From Elainella sp. Prado103 (GTDB lineage: Bacteria > Cyanobacteriota > Cyanobacteriia > Elainellales > Elainellaceae), in contig JALOOM010000051.1 of the NCBI GenBank assembly GCA_025454395.1, positions 1-64,000 of the forward strand: a stretch of DNA of 64,000 nucleotides. The letters run 5' to 3'. Below, in pieces: positions 63,710 through 64,000 of this stretch; position 1 is the stretch's first letter, and each line of letters starts with the position of its first letter. Made by a program: the position numbers and the translations under genes. The notes under the pieces were generated by a model. That model was given only the letters and a program-made list of their open reading frames with translations, searched no databases and had not been told where the DNA came from.

Positions 63710-64000
63710 ATGGCCTATACATTTGAGATTTTAGGTGTGTCGCCAGTGCTACAATTCTTCAATTGTCAGCAAGAAATTTTGGTTCAGAAACCACAAACTG
63801 GCGTAGCCTATTTAGGCTCTTACAAATGTACGTTAGATACTTTACTGGAATCGGCTGAAACGACTGCTAACAGCCAGGGATGGCATCTGGATGCAGTGGT
63901 GGATACTGTGGTGAGTTTTTGGATGAATAATATGGAAAGCATTCGCTACTGGCAAGATCGCCTGCAACATGCCGGAGAGCAAAGCCTTATGATCTCTCGC
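63710..64000 (+). CDS. Hypothetical protein, 3'-truncated at window edge
   Basis: An open frame of 97 codons runs to the end of the window without a stop. It begins MAYTFEILGVSPVLQFFN and includes VVDTVVSFWMNNMESIRYW. No membrane segment is visible. Its codon use resembles the other genes. I do not assign a family. ATG 63710 has GGAG about 8 nt upstream, so the start is good. Confidence 0.7.
   Translation, partial: MAYTFEILGVSPVLQFFNCQQEILVQKPQTGVAYLGSYKCTLDTLLESAETTANSQGWHLDAVVDTVVSFWMNNMESIRYWQDRLQHAGEQSLMISR

Overview
The window looks like a chromosomal segment of a cyanobacterium. The palindrome GCGATCGC and its core CGATCG (HIP1-type) recur throughout. Several genes belong to cyanobacterial or plastid-lineage families: a Tab2/Atab2-type protein, a DUF1997 protein, a cyAbrB regulator, a cyanoexosortase, an LpxB-related glycosyltransferase and the Mo-dependent nitrogenase C-terminal domain family. 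A Leptolyngbya-like or other filamentous lineage is a guess only. I found no transposase, phage module, CRISPR array or rRNA. One tRNA is present, tRNA-Gly(GCC) at 52594-52665.

Layout. 1-1114: an RTX (calcium-binding repeat) gene on the minus strand, broken by a 16-bp tandem duplication. 1115-2951: a gene-poor stretch. 2952-9280: an unknown protein, a YidB/DUF937-like protein, a PstS-like protein fused to two DUF4912 domains, an LpxB-related glycosyltransferase and a small membrane protein. 9420-11144: the rpsP-KH-phoH cluster. 11283-18000: an SbmA/YddA-type ABC exporter, a DUF72 protein, a GAF histidine kinase and a pentapeptide-repeat membrane protein. 18206-24423: a CapA-like protein, a mutarotase, an S1-domain protein, a GH104 lysozyme-like enzyme and an NAD(P)-binding protein. 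25093-33364: a DUF1997 protein, an SLH lipoprotein, a TauE/SafE permease, a tRNA nucleotidyltransferase, a small basic protein, an FAD amine-oxidase-like protein, a YaaW-like protein and a J-domain membrane protein. 33383-39528: an amidase, pdhB, a Tab2 protein, a PmbA/TldE protein and a DUF790/Bax1-like nuclease. 39731-42751: a large DUF4347-lectin-RTX exoprotein. 43494-47318: mgtE, cyAbrB, Rrf2, rplU and rpmA. 47520-54000: an FHA-adenylate cyclase, a DUF3120-like membrane protein, uppP, a PrsW-like protease, the tRNA and a cyanoexosortase. 54366-64000: a TPR-CHAT protein, a TerB/nitrogenase-C-terminal protein, a Zn alcohol dehydrogenase, a TrkA-N protein, a lone DUF4347 protein, a Na+/H+ antiporter and a gene truncated at the right edge.

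By function, envelope and exoprotein work is prominent: RTX and DUF4347 proteins, an amidase, a GH104 enzyme, UppP, an SLH lipoprotein and a cyanoexosortase. The rest is information processing (rpsP, rplU, rpmA, S1, KH, PhoH, CCA enzyme), ion homeostasis (MgtE, antiporter, TrkA) and signalling (histidine kinase, cAMP cyclase, AbrB, Rrf2, CHAT).

The strongest unexplained signal is structural. Intergenic DNA is filled with perfect or near-perfect tandem duplications of short unrelated units, mostly 9-22 bp in 2-5 copies; I place more than thirty. Inside intact genes the tandem units I saw are all multiples of three. The one exception is the 16-bp duplication that frameshifts the RTX gene. Another 16-bp duplication copies the start codon region of the LpxB-related gene. 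This pattern suggests an active local-duplication process filtered by selection in coding DNA. A second observation is a shared N-terminal module of about 100 residues in two otherwise unrelated membrane proteins (18206-20581 and 50779-52152).
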